This document shows, piece after piece, positions 8,775 to 18,632 of a stretch of 64,000 bases of DNA. Made by a program: the position numbers and the translations under genes. Position 1 is the first letter of the stretch, and each line of letters opens with the position of its first letter. This DNA comes from Marinicella marina (GTDB taxonomy: Bacteria; Pseudomonadota; Gammaproteobacteria; Xanthomonadales; Marinicellaceae), in assembly GCF_030065545.1 (NCBI RefSeq), contig NZ_JASJNC010000007.1, forward strand, positions 62,001 through 126,000, written 5' to 3'. Below the pieces are notes generated by a model, which worked only from the letters and a program-made list of their open reading frames with translations, ran no database searches and was not told the DNA's origin.

Positions 8775-9499
8775 TGAATGTACTACTTATAGGCGCAGAG
8801 AGAGGTATCGGAGCTGCTATGGCCGCGGCGCTCTCCAAAAACAATGAATATATTATCATAAAAACCAGTCGTTCGTACGGTGAATTAACGCAAGACCAAA
8901 ATACTCACTGGCAGCTCAGGTGTGACATTGCAGATGCAGATTCAATCAATCAAATGGCCAATGCTTTGATGCAACAATTTGAAAAGCTTGATTGGATAAT
9001 TAATTGTGCCGGGGTGCTACATAACAATGACTTCATGCCAGAAAAGTCACTCAAAGCAGTCAATTCAAAACAATTGATCGATAGTTACCAAACCAATGCC
9101 ATAGGCCACTTGTTATTAATCCAAGCATTGGAAAAATTACTGACCACAAAAGCACCAGCTGTGGTAGCTTCCATTTCGGCCAGGATTGGCAGTATCGAAG
9201 ACAATAAACTGGGGGGCTGGTATGCCTACCGCATGAGCAAAGCTGCTCTGAACATGGGTATCAAAACCTTGGCCATTGAATGGTCTCGAAAAAACCCCCA
9301 AGTCAAGTTCATGTTGTTGCACCCAGGCACCACAGACACAGACTTATCGGCACCATTTCAAAGAAACTTACCCAGCGGGCAGCTCCAGACCGCAAAAGAA
9401 ACTGCCCTAATGCTGCTGGAACAAATCGACCAACACAAAAATCATGATGAAAAACACCCGATATTTATCGATTACAAAGGCAAAAAAATAGCTTGGTGA
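8774..9499 (+). CDS. Short-chain dehydrogenase/reductase (CsgA-like SDR)
   Basis: 241 residues. The cofactor motif is LLIGAERGIGAAMAAAL (classical GxxxGIG-like, residues about 4-20), INCAGVLH is the NAG-type motif, and VASISARIGSIEDNKLGGWYAYRMSKAALNM holds the catalytic serine and the YxxxK pair (Y-R-M-S-K). It resembles CsgA-type SDRs that follow TIGR01777 or photolyase genes in many gammaproteobacteria; substrate unknown. It shares one base with the upstream gene. No terminator is visible in the 228 bases after it. Confidence 0.9.
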   Translation: MNVLLIGAERGIGAAMAAALSKNNEYIIIKTSRSYGELTQDQNTHWQLRCDIADADSINQMANALMQQFEKLDWIINCAGVLHNNDFMPEKSLKAVNSKQLIDSYQTNAIGHLLLIQALEKLLTTKAPAVVASISARIGSIEDNKLGGWYAYRMSKAALNMGIKTLAIEWSRKNPQVKFMLLHPGTTDTDLSAPFQRNLPSGQLQTAKETALMLLEQIDQHKNHDEKHPIFIDYKGKKIAW

Positions 9500-9727
9500 C
9501 AACCGACAATTAATCTTCAAATACAATGCCAGCCTGCGATAACATCACTTAAACTTATGAGCCACTGCAGCTTATCGATTACCTTTTAAGTTTGTTTGTG
9601 GTGACAAAATTAATCACTTGTGGCTGCTTTTGACGCGGCCAGCAGCAAAAAATAAAAAATACTGACCTTTTCTGGATCAGCAATCAACTGAGATTGCCGA
9701 AATTTTACCAAGGTGCTATTATTTTAG

Positions 9728-12718
9728 TTGTGTGTGAAAACGAAAGGGGATTGTTGCTTGTCTTACAAATCATTACTGTCGCAGTATAAGCCAGGAAAAG
9801 CTTGGTTTGTTCTGTCGATGTGTTTTCTATTTACCCTGTTTTCCTCTCAAGTCTCGGCACAACAACTGCCCTATTCTCAACTGACCATTGCAGATGGTTT
9901 AGAGGACATGGTCATTATAGATATTGAACAGGATAATGAGGGTTTTTTGTGGTTCACCACCCGCACCGGTGTGAATCGCTTTGATGGCAAACAATTTTGG
10001 ACCTTTAACCAAGCCTCAGGGCTGCCCCATAATTTAGTCAGAGACTTAATTAAAACCAGCAATGGCAAACTGTGGGCTGGCAGTGAAGCTGGATTGGCTT
10101 GGTTTGATGGCACGCGATTTCAAGCGGTCAGTGAAACAATTTGGCCAACAAACGTTCCAATCAGACAATTACAAGAAGCACCCGATGGTACTTTATGGGC
10201 GGCTACTTATGGCATGGGACTGGTTCAAATAGAAACTTTTGGTCAGCCAAAAATATTACAGAAATTTGGTACCGAATCGGGTCTATCAACCAACCGCATC
10301 CGCAGCTTATTAATAGACCAAGAAGGTGCGATATGGGCCGGCGACTCAGATCAAGTGATGCGATACAAAGACGGGAATCTCCAAGCCATACCATGGTCTG
10401 CCGAACCTTCTGAAATCAGAACTTTGTATGAACATGAAGACGGCACCATTTGGGCTGGTACACGCAATGGTGTGACCTATTTTAACGGTACTTCATTTGT
10501 TCCGCTCGAATTTGAAGTTGACTTGAGCAACGAAACCATCAACAGCATCATCACCGACTCCGAGCAGAGAATATGGCTCGGTTCTCGTGATTCAGGTGCT
10601 TATGAATTTGATCAACATCGACAATCAGTGAGTCATGCCAACATCAACAATGGCCTGCCCGATAACAGCATCAACCGCATTTTTGAAGACAGCGAAAATA
10701 ATTTATGGTTTGGTACTTATGGTGGTGGTGTGGCCAGACTCAGTGCCACCAATGTGATTAATTGGAAAGCCCAAGAAGCCTTGCCCAACCCCAATATCTA
10801 CGCCCTGGTAGCAGATCAAGATCAATGCATGTGGGTTGGCACCAATGGTGATGGAGTCAGTCAAATATGCGGCAGTGAAATCAGCAGATTCACCACCGCA
10901 GATGGACTGAGCCACAACAAAGTCCTGACTGTAGCCATCGATCCAGAGAACAACCCTTGGCTTGGTACATTACATGGCTTAACTGGCATCATTGAAGGTG
11001 AATTCATCACCTACAATACTGAGGACGGTTTAGGTGGTGCTGTGGTATTCCACATCATCAATGCTGCAGATGGTGGTCTTTGGTTAGGTACCAACAATGG
11101 TTTGTCTTACTACCACCAAGGCAAGTTCACCACATACAGAACCGAAGATGGCTTACCAGATAATCGCATCAATCGCATGTACCAAAGTAAAGAGGGTGTG
11201 CTGTGGGTGGCATCTTCAAATGGCTTGTCGAGATTCCAGCAGGGTCAGTTTCAAAATTGGACGGTCAAAGATGGTTTGGCTGCCAACTTCATCAACGACA
11301 TTTACGAAGACAGCAGTGGTTTGATTTGGTTAGCAACCAACAATGGACTCAGCACATTCGATGGTGAAAATTTCAATACTTGGACCACCGCTGATGGCCT
11401 ACCACATAACAATGCGGCCATCATCCTTGAAAGTAAACAAAACAATGAAATGTGGATTGGCACCAGTCGCGGTGTTGCGCTGTTCAACGGAAAGACTTTC
11501 TCAGTCATCACTACACGTGAGGGTCTGGTGTTTGATTTGGTTAATCGTGGGGCGGGTTTTCGCGATCGTTTGGGAAATCTGTGGTTTGGAACGGCGCAAG
11601 GCATCAGTCGGTTCGCAGCGAATTTTCAACCCGCTGCAGGCTCACCTCCACCGGTTAGAATCCTTTCAGTGCGGAACGACAATGAGGAAATCATTAACCT
11701 ACCAGGCACCTTCATCAAAGAACAAGACACCAACCTTACCTTTGATTTCACTGCCATCAGTTTCCAACGGGCACCAGACATCAATTACCGTTACAGGCTA
11801 AACAGCAAAAATGCCAGCACATGGCGCACGACTCGACTGAACCAGATACAAATCAACTCACTGAATGCAGGCATATATACCTTTCAAGTCAGTGCCAGAG
11901 TCGGAGACGGTGAATGGAACCTACGTCCAGCAGAATTCAATTTTGTGGTAACCCCACCCTTTTGGCAGACCATAGAATTTGCCATTTTAGTATTGGCTTG
12001 CTTTGCGGCTGCTTGGATTTACCGCACCTGGCGCATTCGCCAGCATGCACTTCATTTGGAAAAAACCGTCAAAGACAGAACCCAACAGCTGGAAGATGTG
12101 AACAGTGGTCTAGACTGGCTGGCCAATCACGACAGTTTGACCCGCTTAGCAAACCGACACCAAGTTCAGCATGTTCTTAAATCATTCCAGTCAATAAAAA
12201 AAATCACACCCTTGGGCGTGGTGGTCATTGATTTAGACTATTTCAAATCAATCAATGATCAGTTTGGTCATGGTGTTGGGGATGTCACCTTACAATTATT
12301 TTCTGCCATGTTAAAAAAGTTGGTTCACCCCAAACACACTGTGGCTCGCTGGGGTGGCGAGGAGTTTTTGATTATATGCTCAAAAATTCAATTAGATGCA
12401 CTTAAAACATTGACTGAAAATATTTTAGAACAATGCAGAGTACTACACATTCCCGCGGGTTTGAACCAAACAGCGCCATTGAATTGTTCAATCGGCTTTG
12501 TTCACTTGAAGCAGTTAGATGCCCAATCAGACATAACCAAACAGCTGGAACAATGCATCCAACTGGCCGATAAAGCCTTGTATTCAGCCAAACACCGAGG
12601 ACGCAATCAAATATGTGGTTACACTGTAAATTTCCCTATGGGCGAATTGAAACTGAATGACTACATCAGTGATCCTGCAGAGGCCATCAAAAACAAATGG
12701 ATTATTGAAGTCAATTAG
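9728..12718 (+). CDS. Periplasmic propeller sensor with GGDEF (diguanylate cyclase) output
   Basis: Up to 996 residues. The frame opens at a TTG at 9728, but a second TTG at 9758 is better placed, with AAAGGGGA just upstream, and gives a normal signal peptide ending near SSQVSAQQ. Residues about 45-650 are a two-component regulator propeller, with many LWFGT/IWAGT-type blades, each followed by a GLPxN motif. A Y_Y_Y domain follows (about 665-740, INYRYRLNSKNASTWRT), then one membrane helix (about 745-765) and a cytoplasmic GGDEF domain (about 795-960) with RWGGEEF at 876-880. The active site is intact (GGEEF), so it should make c-di-GMP in response to a periplasmic ligand. I see no RxxD inhibitory site at the usual place and no histidine kinase domain. 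Confidence 0.9.
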   Translation: MCVKTKGDCCLSYKSLLSQYKPGKAWFVLSMCFLFTLFSSQVSAQQLPYSQLTIADGLEDMVIIDIEQDNEGFLWFTTRTGVNRFDGKQFWTFNQASGLPHNLVRDLIKTSNGKLWAGSEAGLAWFDGTRFQAVSETIWPTNVPIRQLQEAPDGTLWAATYGMGLVQIETFGQPKILQKFGTESGLSTNRIRSLLIDQEGAIWAGDSDQVMRYKDGNLQAIPWSAEPSEIRTLYEHEDGTIWAGTRNGVTYFNGTSFVPLEFEVDLSNETINSIITDSEQRIWLGSRDSGAYEFDQHRQSVSHANINNGLPDNSINRIFEDSENNLWFGTYGGGVARLSATNVINWKAQEALPNPNIYALVADQDQCMWVGTNGDGVSQICGSEISRFTTADGLSHNKVLTVAIDPENNPWLGTLHGLTGIIEGEFITYNTEDGLGGAVVFHIINAADGGLWLGTNNGLSYYHQGKFTTYRTEDGLPDNRINRMYQSKEGVLWVASSNGLSRFQQGQFQNWTVKDGLAANFINDIYEDSSGLIWLATNNGLSTFDGENFNTWTTADGLPHNNAAIILESKQNNEMWIGTSRGVALFNGKTFSVITTREGLVFDLVNRGAGFRDRLGNLWFGTAQGISRFAANFQPAAGSPPPVRILSVRNDNEEIINLPGTFIKEQDTNLTFDFTAISFQRAPDINYRYRLNSKNASTWRTTRLNQIQINSLNAGIYTFQVSARVGDGEWNLRPAEFNFVVTPPFWQTIEFAILVLACFAAAWIYRTWRIRQHALHLEKTVKDRTQQLEDVNSGLDWLANHDSLTRLANRHQVQHVLKSFQSIKKITPLGVVVIDLDYFKSINDQFGHGVGDVTLQLFSAMLKKLVHPKHTVARWGGEEFLIICSKIQLDALKTLTENILEQCRVLHIPAGLNQTAPLNCSIGFVHLKQLDAQSDITKQLEQCIQLADKALYSAKHRGRNQICGYTVNFPMGELKLNDYISDPAEAIKNKWIIEVN

Positions 12719-12832
12719 ATAATAATTTCAAGACAGTTTAACAGACTGTTATATTCAATCATTATTGATTCATTTAAGCCATCAATAATGATTCAGGCTC
12801 AACACAAAGCATCTGCGAAATGGCATTCAGAC

Positions 12833-14047
12833 ATGAGAAAGGTATTAAAATCAAATAAATTATCAGGGGTTTGTTACGACATCAGAGGTCCGGTTTTAAA
12901 GGCGGCCATCCAGATTGAAGCAGAGGGAGGCAAAGTACTTAAACTGAACATTGGCAATCCCGCTCCTTTCGGTTTCGATGCACCTGATGACATTGTGCGT
13001 GACGTGATACACAACATCACCGATGCAGAGGGCTACTGCGACTCCAAAGGCATCTACCCCGCTCGGGTCGCCATCTACCAATACTACCAGCAAAGAAAAA
13101 TAAAAAACCTCAACATCGATAACATATTCATTGGTAATGGAGTCAGTGAATTGATTGTTATGACCATGCAAGCCTTATTGAATGATGGTGATGAAATGCT
13201 CATTCCTGCACCTGATTATCCGCTGTGGACAGCGGCTGTCAATTTATCAGGTGGGAAAGCCGTGCATTATCTGTGTGACGAAATGCAGAATTGGGCACCA
13301 GACTTGGCTGATATGGAAGCTAAAATCACTGCAAAAACCAGAGGCATATTACTGATTAACCCAAACAACCCAACTGGTGCGGTTTACACCAAAGAACAAT
13401 TGTTGGCAGTCATTGAGCTGGCCAAGAAACACCAATTGATAATTTTTAGTGATGAAATTTATGAATTAATCCGCTATGACAACACCCCTTTTATCAACAC
13501 AGCAGCTTTATCCGATGAGGTGATGTTCGTGACTTTCAATGGCTTATCAAAAACTTATCGTGTTGCAGGCTACCGCACCGGGTGGATGGCAATCTCAGGC
13601 AATACGGCCATTGCTCAAGATTACTTGGATGGACTCAACATCCTCTCATCGATGCGTTTGTGCGCCAATGTTCCCACCCAATTTGCCATTCAATCTGCCT
13701 TAGGTGGTAAACAATCGATATATGACTTAACCGATGACCAAGGTCGCTTGAATAAACAAAGAATCTTAGCCCATGAAATGATCAATGACATCCCTGGTTT
13801 ATCTACAACTTTGCCCCAAGGGGCGCTTTACTGCTTCGTTAAAATTGATACAGCACGTTTTGGTATCAATGATGATGAAAAATTTATTCTCGATTTATTG
13901 ATTGCCAAACACATCTTATTGGTACACGGTTCAGCCTTTAACTGGCCCCAACCTGACCACTTCAGGTTGGTTTTTTTACCGGAAGTCACGGTTTTAGAGG
14001 ATGCTTTACAGCGACTCAAGGATTTTTTAAATACTTATCAACAGTGA
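12833..14047 (+). CDS. alaA: Glutamate-pyruvate (alanine) aminotransferase AlaA
   Basis: 404 residues from the ATG at 12833; the frame opens 45 bases earlier, at 12788, but this start matches the E. coli AlaA N-terminus and length. Long stretches are essentially the AlaA family sequence: VCYDIRGPVLKAA, LKLNIGNPAPFGFDAPDD, IGNGVSELIVMTMQALL, PAPDYPLWTAAVNLSGGKAV and INPNNPTGAVY. The PLP lysine is K240 in NGLSKTYRVAGYRTGW. It is a class I aminotransferase that interconverts pyruvate and alanine with glutamate. It converges on the DEAD-box helicase gene with only a couple of bases between the stops and no obvious terminator. Neither candidate start has a good Shine-Dalgarno sequence. Confidence 0.93.
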   Translation: MRKVLKSNKLSGVCYDIRGPVLKAAIQIEAEGGKVLKLNIGNPAPFGFDAPDDIVRDVIHNITDAEGYCDSKGIYPARVAIYQYYQQRKIKNLNIDNIFIGNGVSELIVMTMQALLNDGDEMLIPAPDYPLWTAAVNLSGGKAVHYLCDEMQNWAPDLADMEAKITAKTRGILLINPNNPTGAVYTKEQLLAVIELAKKHQLIIFSDEIYELIRYDNTPFINTAALSDEVMFVTFNGLSKTYRVAGYRTGWMAISGNTAIAQDYLDGLNILSSMRLCANVPTQFAIQSALGGKQSIYDLTDDQGRLNKQRILAHEMINDIPGLSTTLPQGALYCFVKIDTARFGINDDEKFILDLLIAKHILLVHGSAFNWPQPDHFRLVFLPEVTVLEDALQRLKDFLNTYQQ

Positions 14048-14049
14048 AA

Positions 14050-15354
14050 TTATTTACGCTTTCTGATGGCTTTGCGGTTTTTCTTGCCGCCAGCGCGACT
14101 AGAAATTGATTTTTTGCCTGATTTGTGTGTTTTCGATTTGTTCGATTTGGGTTTGGGTTCACTGACCTTTTTCTTCGGTTTACTGACTGTCTTTCGAATG
14201 GTGGTCTGCTCTATTTCATCACGCAAAGCCAGCTCATAGCCACGCTGGTAGATTCTTTTGATTTCCTGACCAATCACCCGTTCAATTTTTTGCAGTGCGC
14301 GGTTTTCTTCAGGACAGACAAAAGAAATGGCATGACCTAATCGTCCGGCCCTGCCAGTTCGACCAATTCGATGAACATAATCTTCAGGCAAATATGGCAA
14401 GTTGTAATTCAGAACATAATCCAATCCCTCGATATCAATACCACGCGCTGCCACTTCAGTTGCGACCAAAACTTGTATTTTTGCTGCTTTGAAATCTTTC
14501 AAAGCCCTGCGTCTGGCACCTTGAGTCTTATCGCCGTGACACAAGGCAGCCGGCACATCCTTTTGTTTCAGCCGCATCAACAAACGATCAGCTTGTTTTT
14601 TGGTGCTGGTGAAAACCAAAATTTGAAACCAATTATGAACTTCCAGCAACTCCATAAACAAATCAAGTTTCTTTTCTTCATTAACCGGATATAAGACATG
14701 TTCCACTGTATCAGCCGTTGCGTTGTTGGCAGAAAGTCTGATTTCATGGTGTTTGTTTAGCACTTGATGTGCCAAATTATTAACTGCTGCGGTGGTGGTC
14801 GCAGAAAACAACATCATTTGTTTGCGTTTTGGTGCTTGGCTGTTAATGCCCAGAACTGACTCAACAAAACCCATATCCAACATGCGATCAGCTTCATCCA
14901 AAACCAATACTTCCAGTTCAGACAAATCCAAGGCTTGGTCGTGCAACATTGCTACCAAACGTCCTGGGGTCGCAATCAGTACGTCGGCACCCGTTTTGAG
15001 TTTTGCTGATTGATCTTTGGTGCCACCAAACACAGCGCGAACATTCAATGCTGTGAACTGCGCATACTGTTGAATTTTATCTTGTAATTGGTCGGCCAAT
15101 TCACGTGTTGGGGTCAGAATCAAGGCCCTCACATGTCCGGCACTTAATTCTTTAGCTGATTGATGTAATCGATGAATGATTGGCAAGGCAAAAGCAGCTG
15201 TCTTGCCGGTTCCGGTTTGTGCATTGACCCACAAATCACGCCCTGATTTGGCCATTGGAATGGTTTCCTCTTGCACAGGGGTCATTTCATCATAACCACA
15301 TTGCTCAATGGCTCTCAGAATATCCGGTAACAAGCCGGTAGCAGCAAATTTCAT
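14050..15354 (-). CDS. DEAD-box ATP-dependent RNA helicase, RhlE-like
   Basis: 434 residues with all helicase motifs: Q motif GYDEMTPVQEE, motif I AQTGTGKTAAF, PTRELADQ, VLDEADRMLDMGF, SAT in LFSATTTAAV, RGIDIEGLDYVLNYNLP and HRIGRTGRAGR. The last 60 or so residues are very rich in K, R, S and P, an unstructured basic RNA-binding tail typical of RhlE-type helicases, which act in ribosome assembly or cold adaptation. Assignment to RhlE rather than SrmB/DbpA types is by overall pattern only. It is divergent from the PNPOx-like gene and convergent with alaA. Confidence 0.9.
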   Translation of the reverse strand: MKFAATGLLPDILRAIEQCGYDEMTPVQEETIPMAKSGRDLWVNAQTGTGKTAAFALPIIHRLHQSAKELSAGHVRALILTPTRELADQLQDKIQQYAQFTALNVRAVFGGTKDQSAKLKTGADVLIATPGRLVAMLHDQALDLSELEVLVLDEADRMLDMGFVESVLGINSQAPKRKQMMLFSATTTAAVNNLAHQVLNKHHEIRLSANNATADTVEHVLYPVNEEKKLDLFMELLEVHNWFQILVFTSTKKQADRLLMRLKQKDVPAALCHGDKTQGARRRALKDFKAAKIQVLVATEVAARGIDIEGLDYVLNYNLPYLPEDYVHRIGRTGRAGRLGHAISFVCPEENRALQKIERVIGQEIKRIYQRGYELALRDEIEQTTIRKTVSKPKKKVSEPKPKSNKSKTHKSGKKSISSRAGGKKNRKAIRKRK

Positions 15355-15440
15355 AAATTAAATCAATCGTTGTAACAAAGGCGCGAGGTTACCACTAAAA
15401 GCTTTAAATATAAACCTCGGCGAGGTGAAACAACATCTTT

Positions 15441-15469
15441 TTGACAGGTTTTTGATGAGGCTATCCATA
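15441..15469 (+). promoter_or_regulatory. Candidate promoter of the PNPOx-like gene
   Basis: A perfect TTGACA -35 box at 15441-15446 is followed 17 bases later by TCCATA (15464-15469), a poor -10. A small hairpin (ACCTC-GGC-GAGGT, 15414-15426) lies just upstream. The start codon is at 15504, behind AAAGGAGA. Confidence 0.4.
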
Positions 15470-15503
15470 ACATACCTAGTCTTTATCATTCAAAGGAGAT
15501 CAC

Positions 15504-16001
15504 ATGAGTATTAAAGAAACCCACGATTTTGACAAAGTCAGAGCAATAATCAAGGAGCTTAAAGTGGCCATGCTGGTCACTGCTGATGATGGACTGAGTA
15601 TGCACGCCAGACCGATGCATACCGCCGATGTAGACGATGAAAATAACATATGGTTTATGACCAATGAAAACTCTGAGAAAGTCAAAGAAATGATCAATGA
15701 CCACCATGTCAGTTTGACCTACTCATGCCCACAATCCGGTAAGTATTTGTCAGTAACTGGAACGGCTTCATTCAATGACAACCAATCACGCAAAGACGAA
15801 CTGTTCAATGTGTTCGGTAAAGCATGGTTTCCTAAAGGCGCCGAAGACCCTGAGTTATTATTGATTAAAATCAACCCAGATTGTGCTGAATATTGGGAAA
15901 CATCTTCCAGCAAATTGGTGCAACTGTTCAGGGTGGTGAAAGCCGTTGCTACTAAATCAACTTATGATGGTGGTGAACACGGCCAGGTCAACAACATCTA
16001 A
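15504..16001 (+). CDS. Pyridoxamine 5'-phosphate oxidase-like protein (general stress protein 26 type)
   Basis: 165 residues, a split-barrel flavin-binding fold. The pattern is that of general stress protein 26: KVAMLVTADDGLSMHARPMH, NNIWFMTNENSEKVKEM, VSLTYSCPQSGKYLSVTGTA and FPKGAEDPELLLIKINPDCAEYWE. Members bind FMN or FAD, but the reaction is mostly unknown, and they are often stress-induced. A strong Shine-Dalgarno sequence (AAAGGAGA) precedes the ATG. The gene is monocistronic and ends at a clear hairpin terminator. Confidence 0.9.
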   Translation: MSIKETHDFDKVRAIIKELKVAMLVTADDGLSMHARPMHTADVDDENNIWFMTNENSEKVKEMINDHHVSLTYSCPQSGKYLSVTGTASFNDNQSRKDELFNVFGKAWFPKGAEDPELLLIKINPDCAEYWETSSSKLVQLFRVVKAVATKSTYDGGEHGQVNNI

Positions 16002-16045
16002 CAACCACACTATATAGCCACCTATAGGTGCGACAACTCAAACCC

Positions 16046-16084
16046 AAAAACCTTGATTCATGAGTCAGTTTCAAGGTTTTTTTG
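16046..16084 (+). terminator. Rho-independent terminator after the PNPOx-like gene
   Basis: The stem AAAACCTTGA pairs with TCAAGGTTTT across a 14-base loop, and the right arm runs into a T tract ending at 16083. It also lies 20 bases beyond the stop of the leftward MscS gene and could act in both directions, since the left side is an A tract. Confidence 0.8.
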
Positions 16085-16103
16085 CATGTTCTGCTGATTG
16101 ATA

Positions 16104-18518
16104 TCAATCTTCTGTTTCTTGGTCTTTTTGCTTTTGTTGTTCTTTTTCCTGTTCTTTGCGCTTTTCATCCTCTTCTATCATTTGCTCAACTTCACCTTTA
16201 TCATCATTTGAGTCGTTTTGTTGATTGGTGCTGCTTTGACTGGGTTGATTGATGTTCTTCTCACTTGAATCTTTATCATCATTGGTTTGTTCTCGGTGCT
16301 CATCAACCTGATTCAATTTCAACACCGACGCGTCTTTGATATGCAGGTCGCGTTGTGGGAATGGAATTTGAATGCCAGCCTCTTTGAAGCTTTGGGCGAT
16401 TGCAAAATTAAGCTCAGTTTCAACATCCAGGAATTTTTTAATGTCTTTGATCATTACCCGCAACTCAAAATTCAAGCTGCTGTCACCAAATTCTCTGAAC
16501 AACACCTTATGTAAGTAAGGTTCTCTTTGCATCACTTGATCATGATTCTTGGCCACTTGGTTGAGTAGTTCAAGCACTTGATTAACATCTGAGCCATAGG
16601 CCACACCCACCGGCAAGGTAATTCGCCCCACACTGTTGCTTAAGGTCCAATTGGTTACATGGTGAGAAAGTAATTCAGAATTAGGTACCAAAATCTCAGC
16701 ATTATCGAATGTTCTGATTCTGGTGGCTCTGATCTTAACCTTTTCAATCAAGCCAACCGTGTTACCGACTTCGACCCAATCACCCCGAGTCACTGGCCTT
16801 TCAAATAATAAAATCAAACCCGAGACAAAATTACTGACAATGTTTTGCAGTCCAAAACCAATACCCACCGACAGGGCGCCCGCAATGATGGCCAAATTAG
16901 AAATATCAAAGCCAGCTACTGTCAAAGCAATGAATACCGCGATGGTGATGCCAATGTACCAAACCAACATCGAAAAGACTTCCCTCGAACTCTTCCTCAA
17001 TCTGCTTTTGTCAAACCAGCGATTTTGAATGCCACTTTTTACGCCGCTGAGGAACATCACCAGCACCGTCAAAATGATCACCCCAATTAAGATGTTTTTT
17101 GGCACCAGCTGGACTGAACCTATCTTGAAACCTTCATTGAAGACAAAAGTAAAGTGTTTGTAGACTTGTTCATTGATTCCAGCCAACCACCCAACAAAAG
17201 CCAATCCTATAAAACCAGTTATAAGCGTCACAAATAAGCTGATCCAAAACGGAAAAACAAAATTAGAGTCTTTGAATTTATCGTTGCTCTTAAGTTGTTG
17301 TATTTTCTTGGTCAGCAGTATTTTTCGCAGCCAATTGATACTCTTCCAAGACCAATGCACCAGCATGCTACCCACTGTAATCACCAACAAATACTGAGCC
17401 CCATTGGCATACGAGAAAACATAAGCCAACACACTGATCAGCGCAAAACCAGCCAGTACCAATGAAAAATACCGATCACGAGCGGCCGCTAACAGTCGAT
17501 AAAGGTGCCAATTAACAAGTGCGGTCAAAACACCTGTCAGCAACATCAATGGCGTAATCACCACTGCAAATTCACTGAGCCAATTAAACTCAATGCTGTT
17601 TTCAATGTTGATGCCATTGACCCCGATGGCCACGAAACCCAACAGCACAGTAGATAACCAGACAAATCGACGCAAAGAAGGCTGCTCATTTACCGATATC
17701 TGATTCCTCAATGCCAAAAGAATCAAAGTATCTCTGAGCAACAGGCCGGTGAAAAGAATCAATAAATTGATACCGCCTTGTAACAAGAACAAATAGCCAA
17801 TAACAGCAACACTTATCGGCACAGCATGAATTCTTAACAGGGTTTTTACCTTGGGTTTGATTCTAATATCTGTCAATTCAGGATTTTTTGCTGGATCAAA
17901 TGCTGTAATCAAATGACCAAAAGAAAATAAATAAACAACCATACCCAATAACGCAAAAATCCAAAAATATAGATTCAGGGGCAGCAGCTCTTGTAAACCA
18001 TTCTTAATTCCAGCCAAATCAACGGGCTTACCTAAAAAACTCCAAACAGACTGCTTTTCCGCCAACTTAGCTAACCACTTTTGTTGTCTTTGTTCGATGA
18101 TGTCTACTCGAATTTCAGTAATTTGACTGGATTTAAGGCGACACGAAATAAGGGCTTTGGTTGCTTGGTTGATTTGTCGATCAACTTCATCACTGGCTAT
18201 GTCTGCGGGTATCTGTGATGGTTCACTGCCGCCACCTGAGTCAGTGCTCGCATTAAGCTCTTGTATGTTCCTGATTTCAACCAATTGACTGATGTCTTCC
18301 TCAGCTCGATTTTCACAACGCTGTAATTTTTTAATCAGTTCTTGGCTGGTTGACTCGAAGCCATTCAACTGCTTGAGGCTTTTCTCAGCCGATTCATACT
18401 GGCTTAAAAACTCATTGGCTTGTTGTTTAAGTGCCGGGCTGTTGTAATCGTCTGCCGCAACTGGCATCACCACCAACATTCCCCACAAAATGAAGTTCCT
18501 GATTGAAAGAGCTAACAC
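16104..18518 (-). CDS. Large MscS-family mechanosensitive channel
   Basis: 804 residues from a GTG start at 18518. A signal peptide ends near MPVAADD, so the N-terminal 160 or so residues, which are helical and coiled-coil, are periplasmic. About eight membrane helices span residues 180-590. The last is the glycine/alanine-rich pore helix (ISNLAIIAGALSVGIGFGLQ), followed by the MscS beta domain: NIVSNFVSGLILLFERPVTR, GDWVEVGNTVGLIEKV and RTFDNAEILVPNSELL. The final 60 residues are an unusual, highly charged tail of E, K, Q and D. The length is between MscS (286) and MscK (about 1100), resembling the YbiO/YjeP group. It relieves osmotic downshock; the tail has no assigned role. Confidence 0.9.
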   Translation of the reverse strand: MLALSIRNFILWGMLVVMPVAADDYNSPALKQQANEFLSQYESAEKSLKQLNGFESTSQELIKKLQRCENRAEEDISQLVEIRNIQELNASTDSGGGSEPSQIPADIASDEVDRQINQATKALISCRLKSSQITEIRVDIIEQRQQKWLAKLAEKQSVWSFLGKPVDLAGIKNGLQELLPLNLYFWIFALLGMVVYLFSFGHLITAFDPAKNPELTDIRIKPKVKTLLRIHAVPISVAVIGYLFLLQGGINLLILFTGLLLRDTLILLALRNQISVNEQPSLRRFVWLSTVLLGFVAIGVNGINIENSIEFNWLSEFAVVITPLMLLTGVLTALVNWHLYRLLAAARDRYFSLVLAGFALISVLAYVFSYANGAQYLLVITVGSMLVHWSWKSINWLRKILLTKKIQQLKSNDKFKDSNFVFPFWISLFVTLITGFIGLAFVGWLAGINEQVYKHFTFVFNEGFKIGSVQLVPKNILIGVIILTVLVMFLSGVKSGIQNRWFDKSRLRKSSREVFSMLVWYIGITIAVFIALTVAGFDISNLAIIAGALSVGIGFGLQNIVSNFVSGLILLFERPVTRGDWVEVGNTVGLIEKVKIRATRIRTFDNAEILVPNSELLSHHVTNWTLSNSVGRITLPVGVAYGSDVNQVLELLNQVAKNHDQVMQREPYLHKVLFREFGDSSLNFELRVMIKDIKKFLDVETELNFAIAQSFKEAGIQIPFPQRDLHIKDASVLKLNQVDEHREQTNDDKDSSEKNINQPSQSSTNQQNDSNDDKGEVEQMIEEDEKRKEQEKEQQKQKDQETED

Positions 18519-18608
18519 TTGATTCTGGATCCATTTAAAAAAACTGTTTTGATTTTAACCGATTCCTATCAATAACGTGTCAACATGCTCACAACTCACC
18601 ACCTATTG

Positions 18609-18632
18609 AAAGTCAATTGAATCATTGACTTT
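18609..18632. promoter_or_regulatory. Perfect 9-6-9 inverted repeat overlapping the sulP -35 box (operator candidate)
   Basis: AAAGTCAAT (18609-18617) and ATTGACTTT (18624-18632) are exact reverse complements separated by six bases. The right arm contains the TTGACT -35 hexamer of the promoter below. A 24-base dyad with perfect arms is much better than chance in a 162-base intergenic region, and its position fits a repressor operator. The regulator is unknown. Confidence 0.6.

Noticed and set aside
9500-9727. tRNA or other RNA in the 228-base gap
   Set aside because: No cloverleaf, T-loop or CCA pattern; only weak short repeats around GGTGA/TCAC.
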